A stretch of DNA of 6,734 nucleotides, taken from NCBI GenBank assembly GCA_043798775.1, contig JAZDOL010000072.1, forward strand, positions 1 to 6,734, given 5' to 3'. How positions within the stretch are numbered: position 1 is the first letter of the stretch; each line of letters starts with the position of its first letter. The notes beneath the pieces were generated by a model, which made no database searches, was not told the origin of the DNA, and worked only from the letters and a program-made list of their open reading frames with translations. The position numbers and the translations under genes were made by a program. Source of the stretch: CAZUEG01 sp043798775 (GTDB lineage: Bacteria > Patescibacteriota > Minisyncoccia > Minisyncoccales > GWA2-46-15). Below, piece by piece: positions 5,427 to 6,734 of this stretch.

Positions 5427-5699
5427 ATGGCAACCCTATCAACCTTTGAAGTAGACCAGTTCAATGTAGAAGGATTTTTCAAGGCGAAAGTTCCTCTTTT
5501 TGAACTGGAGTTAGCTTTCGGCGGGAGGACTGAAAGGGTCCGAGAGTTTGTGGCTGACTTGAATTCTCTCAACTGTGTTGAGAGGGAACCTGTTTGGCGA
5601 GCCATGGCCGTTGCTGCCGAGCAAGCGGTCATAGATGCCGCTGAATGGCAAGAAAGAGTCACGAGGACTCATCCTCGTCGATGGGGAGGAGGGTGGTGA
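5427..5699 (+). CDS. Hypothetical 90-residue protein, first gene of cassette
   Basis: I do not recognise a family. The protein starts MATLSTFEVDQFNVEGFF, has a charged helical middle (GGRTERVREFVADLNSLN), an Ala/Glu-rich helix (WRAMAVAAEQAVIDAAEW) and a basic, Trp/Gly-rich tail (HPRRWGGGW). There are no cysteines apart from one near the middle, no signal peptide and no membrane helix, so a soluble cytoplasmic protein is expected. The start is decided by a very strong Shine-Dalgarno, GAGGAGGGG at 5414-5422; an in-frame TTG at 5412 lies on it and is rejected. The stop is separated from the next ATG by one base. Base composition and ribosome-binding style differ from the genes on the left, suggesting a different origin. 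A small partner or regulator of the larger protein is possible but unproven. Confidence 0.65.
   Translation: MATLSTFEVDQFNVEGFFKAKVPLFELELAFGGRTERVREFVADLNSLNCVEREPVWRAMAVAAEQAVIDAAEWQERVTRTHPRRWGGGW
5684..5693 (+). promoter_or_regulatory. Strong Shine-Dalgarno that sets the start of the second cassette gene
   Basis: GGGAGGAGGG lies inside the last codons of the 90-residue gene; the AGGAGG core (5687-5692) is 8 nt before the ATG at 5701. This argues against the upstream ATG at 5635, which would overlap the first gene by 65 nt and has no such site. Confidence 0.8.
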
Positions 5700-5700
5700 G

Positions 5701-6525
5701 ATGAAATACTTCTCTCTTGATGAAGCTGTTATCGAGTTGCGGCGGCGACAGGATGAACGTTGGATAATCGAAAGGTTATCTAGCGTCATTGGCCGCGATA
5801 TCTGGGAGTCCTGTCCGTTCTCGTCCTCTATGGGAATGATTGGACTCCTGCCTCGACATGTTGCCACAGCCCGGCTCGAAGATGTCCAATTCTTCGAGCG
5901 TTGCCAAGAGGTCGGCCTCTGGCCGGTCTGGGGAGATCATATTGACGATACATGGTCGTCAGAAAATCGGGATAAGCTTCGACTTTGTCATGTTCGAGTT
6001 GATGATGGCGAAGTCAGATTTTCCCGACGGCTTATAAAAGAGCCACAAAGGTGGAATCGCCGACCAATCGCTGCTGTTATGACTAATAGTGGCGAGTCAT
6101 TGGTTAGTTTCCATCATCGCCTCTGGCAGGCGGTATTTGGCGGACGAGGGGAAATAGTGAATGTTTCTCCTTGGTTTGAGCAGTTAGGGGGTCGGGCAAA
6201 GTATTACTACTTCGCCTACTTAGCTGCTATGACTGTGAAGGGGGTACTCTTCGAAAGCTTCGATATCGAAGGAGCGCCACCGTCATTCGCAACCTTTGTT
6301 GGGCAGATTGTAAAACCTGCTTGGCAAGCGGTTGTTGATCAAATCGGCGTTGAACCGTTGATTGTTAAGCATCCACTGGTTAATTCCTTGGAGGAGGATC
6401 AGCGGCTTCGGGATTACTATGACCCACAAGTGATTCCGGAAGCGAAGGCCTCTTTGCCGTCGGATTCGGCAAAGAGGCAAAAGGATCTTATTCTGTCCAG
6501 ATCGCTATGGTCTGGATACGAATAA
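5701..6525 (+). CDS. Hypothetical 274-residue protein, second gene of cassette
   Basis: I cannot assign a family. The N-terminus (MKYFSLDEAVIELRRRQDERWIIERLS) looks like a charged helix. Other visible features are FHHRLW at 137-142, an aromatic stretch in GRAKYYYFAYLAAMTVKGVLFESF that may be a buried helix rather than a membrane span, and a C-terminal block with IVKPAWQAVVDQIGVEPLIVKHP (GVEPLIV at 216-222) followed by an acidic EEDQRLRDYYDP. From memory, a 'VLFE-(n)-F-(n)-IVxPA-(n)-G-x-x-PLIV' pattern recurs in unnamed CPR proteins; this is an impression, not a search result. No signal peptide is seen. It is translationally coupled to the 90-residue gene and ends in a strong terminator. The last 30 codons are unusual because they contain two perfect hairpins at the DNA level. 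Confidence 0.7.
   Translation: MKYFSLDEAVIELRRRQDERWIIERLSSVIGRDIWESCPFSSSMGMIGLLPRHVATARLEDVQFFERCQEVGLWPVWGDHIDDTWSSENRDKLRLCHVRVDDGEVRFSRRLIKEPQRWNRRPIAAVMTNSGESLVSFHHRLWQAVFGGRGEIVNVSPWFEQLGGRAKYYYFAYLAAMTVKGVLFESFDIEGAPPSFATFVGQIVKPAWQAVVDQIGVEPLIVKHPLVNSLEEDQRLRDYYDPQVIPEAKASLPSDSAKRQKDLILSRSLWSGYE
6448..6478 (+). repeat. Perfect 12-bp hairpin inside the coding region
   Basis: GCCTCTTTGCCG (6448-6459) and CGGCAAAGAGGC (6467-6478) enclose a 7-nt loop, within codons for SLPSDSAKR near the C-terminus. Stems this strong are uncommon inside genes. A smaller stem (TCCAGA 6496-6501 with TCTGGA 6511-6516) follows before the stop. Confidence 0.8.
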
Positions 6526-6532
6526 TCCAGCG

Positions 6533-6567
6533 AAAGGGGGAGAGCACAAGCTCTCCCCCTTTATATT
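6533..6567 (+). terminator. Intrinsic terminator of the gene pair
   Basis: AAAGGGGGAGAGC (6533-6545), loop ACAA, GCTCTCCCCCTTT (6550-6562): a perfect 13-bp stem that starts 7 nt after the stop codon. The downstream T-run is imperfect (ATATTTCT), but the stem is exceptionally stable and reads as a terminator from either side. Confidence 0.85.
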
Positions 6568-6639
6568 TCTGTTGAGGCAATATGATAATGTCCTAGCGCG
6601 GGCAAGATAGAAATGTCCTAGTAACGCTCTTTGTGGTAT

Positions 6640-6664
6640 CGGTAGTTATCATTGATAACTACCG
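6640..6664. repeat. 25-nt perfect palindrome before the transposase-like start
   Basis: CGGTAGTTATCA (6640-6651), a single central T, and TGATAACTACCG (6653-6664). It ends 5 nt before the ATG at 6670. In the RNA it would make an 11-bp hairpin that could block translation of read-through transcripts; as DNA it could be an operator. Confidence 0.8.
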
Positions 6665-6669
6665 AAAAT

Positions 6670-6734
6670 ATGTCCACAAAAGAAACAATTACTATGACAA
6701 AAAGAGAAGCAGAAAGGTTTTTAATCATCAGTAA
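6670..6734 (+). CDS. N-terminus of a probable IS transposase (truncated by window)
   Basis: Only 21 codons are present, starting MSTKETITMTKREAERFLI; the frame is open to the edge. The phrase ITMTKREAERF resembles the first line of helix-turn-helix transposases of the ISNCY/IS1202 kind, whose N-terminus usually reads like 'ITMTxKExxR' before a TQ(K/E)xAA helix-turn-helix. That family match is from memory and rests on few residues. The direct repeats and palindrome upstream support a transposase. No Shine-Dalgarno is present; a second in-frame ATG at 6694 could also be the start. Confidence 0.45.
   Translation, partial: MSTKETITMTKREAERFLIIS

Larger units (their letters stand above)
6581..6734 (+). 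mobile_element. Probable left end of an insertion sequence (cut by the window edge)
   Basis: From about 6581 the sequence has the layout of an IS end: the 10-nt direct repeat AATGTCCTAG at 6587-6596 and 6612-6621 (25 nt apart), plausibly transposase-binding sites; a perfect 25-nt palindrome at 6640-6664; and the start of a transposase-like gene at 6670. The exact outer end and any target duplication cannot be set because the right end is outside the window. Confidence 0.5.

Noticed and set aside
5635..5700. ATG at 5635 as start of the 274-residue protein
   Set aside because: It would overlap the 90-residue gene by 65 nt and lacks a ribosome-binding site, while ATG 5701 has AGGAGG at the ideal 8-nt distance.

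Overview
The window reads like a piece of a small, host-associated or syntrophic bacterium of the Candidate Phyla Radiation, most likely a Parcubacteria-type lineage. That is an inference from three things: the leftmost gene ends in the two-helix T4SS-pilin-like module often seen in those genomes, the housekeeping genes are tightly packed and mostly lack Shine-Dalgarno sequences, and the small ITLDDL coiled-coil proteins and GC-rich hairpin intergenic repeats have the same flavour. TGA is used as a stop (galT, the small export-like gene and the 90-residue gene), so the code is the standard bacterial one.

Left part (1-4275), all on the + strand and probably one transcription unit: a 5'-truncated secreted/membrane protein with an ectodomain, a cysteine-rich neck and a C-terminal T4SS-pilin-like membrane module; a family 2 glycosyltransferase of the dolichyl-phosphate-glucose-synthase type; galactose-1-phosphate uridylyltransferase (galT), overlapping it by 14 nt; a COG2426-type 'small multidrug export' membrane protein; and triosephosphate isomerase (tpiA). 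The glycosyltransferase and GalT fit sugar-nucleotide supply and surface glycan building; TpiA is central glycolysis.

Middle part (4276-5426): two tandem copies of a small coiled-coil protein gene that differ by exactly one heptad. Each is preceded by a sigma70-like promoter placed so close to the ATG that the mRNA should be leaderless, and a third promoter-like copy follows. Then comes a roughly 490-nt non-coding stretch with an intrinsic terminator, a chain of hairpins built partly from a duplicated palindromic repeat, a possible C-terminal gene remnant, and a leader whose GGCCGGTT/AACCGGCC elements can form either an outer stem or a terminator hairpin, which looks like an attenuator.

Right part (5427-6562): a two-gene cassette (90 and 274 residues, no recognised family) that is visibly more G+C-rich, has strong Shine-Dalgarno sites unlike the left-hand genes, is translationally coupled by a 1-nt gap and ends in a perfect 13-bp terminator. 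From about 6581 to the right edge lies what looks like the left end of an insertion sequence: two direct repeats, a perfect 25-nt palindrome and the first 21 codons of a probable transposase. The leader-to-terminator block is the best candidate for something undescribed: a self-contained, probably transferred gene pair under its own structured leader, next to a mobile element.
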